From NCBI GenBank assembly GCA_003445095.1, contig DLVS01000493.1, positions 1 to 6,973 on the forward strand: 6,973 nt of DNA. The letters are read 5' to 3'. Of this stretch, positions 6,504-6,973 are shown piece by piece. The notes under the pieces were generated by a model that saw only the letters and a list, made by a program, of their open reading frames with translations, was not told where the DNA came from and did not search any database. Position 1 is the first letter of the stretch. The number at the start of each line of letters is the position of its first letter. The DNA comes from Verrucomicrobiales bacterium (GTDB taxonomy: Bacteria; Verrucomicrobiota; Verrucomicrobiia; Limisphaerales; UBA9464). The position numbers and the translations under genes were made by a program.

Positions 6504-6973
6504 ATGGCCAAACGTTCTGCCTCGGCGTTGCACGCATTCGGGCGCGTCATGCTCGGGCTCGCGTTGCTTCCTTGGTGTTTCGGTGCGACGTGGGCACTCG
6601 TTGCTGTGATCCGTGCGGCCGGCCCGTCGGCGACGTTTTGGGTGGCGACGTTCGGAGGTGCCGCCAGTTGGGTGGCGGTATTTTTCCTTCTGCCGAAGCC
6701 GCTCTGGTTATACGTGGTGGGCCACGAGCTAACTCACGCGATTTGGACTTGGCTGTGTGGGGGACGAGTCAAGTCGTTTCGCGTGACCTCCAAAGGCGGT
6801 TCGGTCACGGTGAGCAAGAGCAACCCACTCGTCGTTCTGGCGCCATATTTTTTCCCGTTCTACGCGGTGCTGTGGGCGCTGTTTTGGGGCGTGGGCACCT
6901 GGCTGGGCCACTGGGACCGCTTCCTTCCGTGGTTCCATTTCGGACTCGGTTTTACCTACGCATTCCACATTAC
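6504..6973 (+). CDS. M50-like integral membrane zinc metallopeptidase, N-terminal part (runs off window)
   Basis: An ATG at 6504 opens a frame that stays open to the window edge (156 complete codons). The product is very hydrophobic, with predicted membrane segments at about 13-38, 44-72 and 108-135 and a fourth beginning near 143. VVGHELTHAIW (71-81) carries a HExxH zinc site (His74, Glu75, His78) at the end of the second segment. This is followed by GGRVKSFRVTSKGGSVTVSK (86-105) and LAPYFFPFY (112-120). A zinc site buried in the membrane with a following glycine-rich strand region is typical of M50/site-2-protease-like proteins. The third metal ligand is expected beyond the window. The substrate is unknown, and cleavage of a membrane-bound regulator is only one option. 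The start has an in-frame stop 27 bases upstream (6477-6479) and no Shine-Dalgarno. It lies 91 bp after fabI on the same strand. Confidence 0.8.
   Translation, partial: MAKRSASALHAFGRVMLGLALLPWCFGATWALVAVIRAAGPSATFWVATFGGAASWVAVFFLLPKPLWLYVVGHELTHAIWTWLCGGRVKSFRVTSKGGSVTVSKSNPLVVLAPYFFPFYAVLWALFWGVGTWLGHWDRFLPWFHFGLGFTYAFHI

Overview
The window looks like chromosomal DNA from a GC-rich, Gram-negative-type bacterium. I infer Verrucomicrobiota (Pedosphaera/Limisphaera-like) at moderate confidence. Three things suggest this: an exported GHL10 glycosidase next to an exported tricorn-type protease, a FabI-type enoyl reductase followed by a small HExxH membrane protein, and an intergenic hairpin repeat whose accidental reading frame contains CGGKRSATPL. 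I associate that peptide, from memory and unverified, with spurious hypothetical proteins in Verrucomicrobiota genomes. There are no rRNA, tRNA, CRISPR, phage or transposase genes.

Layout. Two minus-strand genes fill the left third. The upstream one is a secreted GHL10 glycosyl hydrolase-like protein (905-2395). About 90 bp downstream of it is the N-terminal part of a tricorn-like S41 protease (812 down to 1, running off the window). A two-tier stem-loop covers the GHL10 stop codon between them. A divergent gene-free region of about 600 bp (2396-2996) follows. It is unusually rich in hairpins and holds an inverted pair of 35-36 nt repeats. Four plus-strand genes fill the right: an M20 metallopeptidase/deacylase (2997-4139), a GT4-type glycosyltransferase (4184-5434), the enoyl-ACP reductase FabI (5642-6412) and the start of an M50-like membrane zinc metallopeptidase (6504 to the edge). 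A possible 25-codon reading frame overlaps the fabI stop.

How the genes fit together. The minus-strand pair encodes two exported hydrolases, one acting on glycans and one on peptides, which suggests envelope or periplasmic turnover. The M20 and glycosyltransferase genes are 44 bp apart and probably co-transcribed, but no shared pathway is evident. fabI serves fatty-acid synthesis. Nothing here forms a recognisable multi-gene system. The strongest unexplained signal is the inverted repeat pair. Its two copies differ mainly by paired, compensating G/C swaps that keep the same hairpin, so it behaves like a REP doublet (REPIN/BIME-like element).
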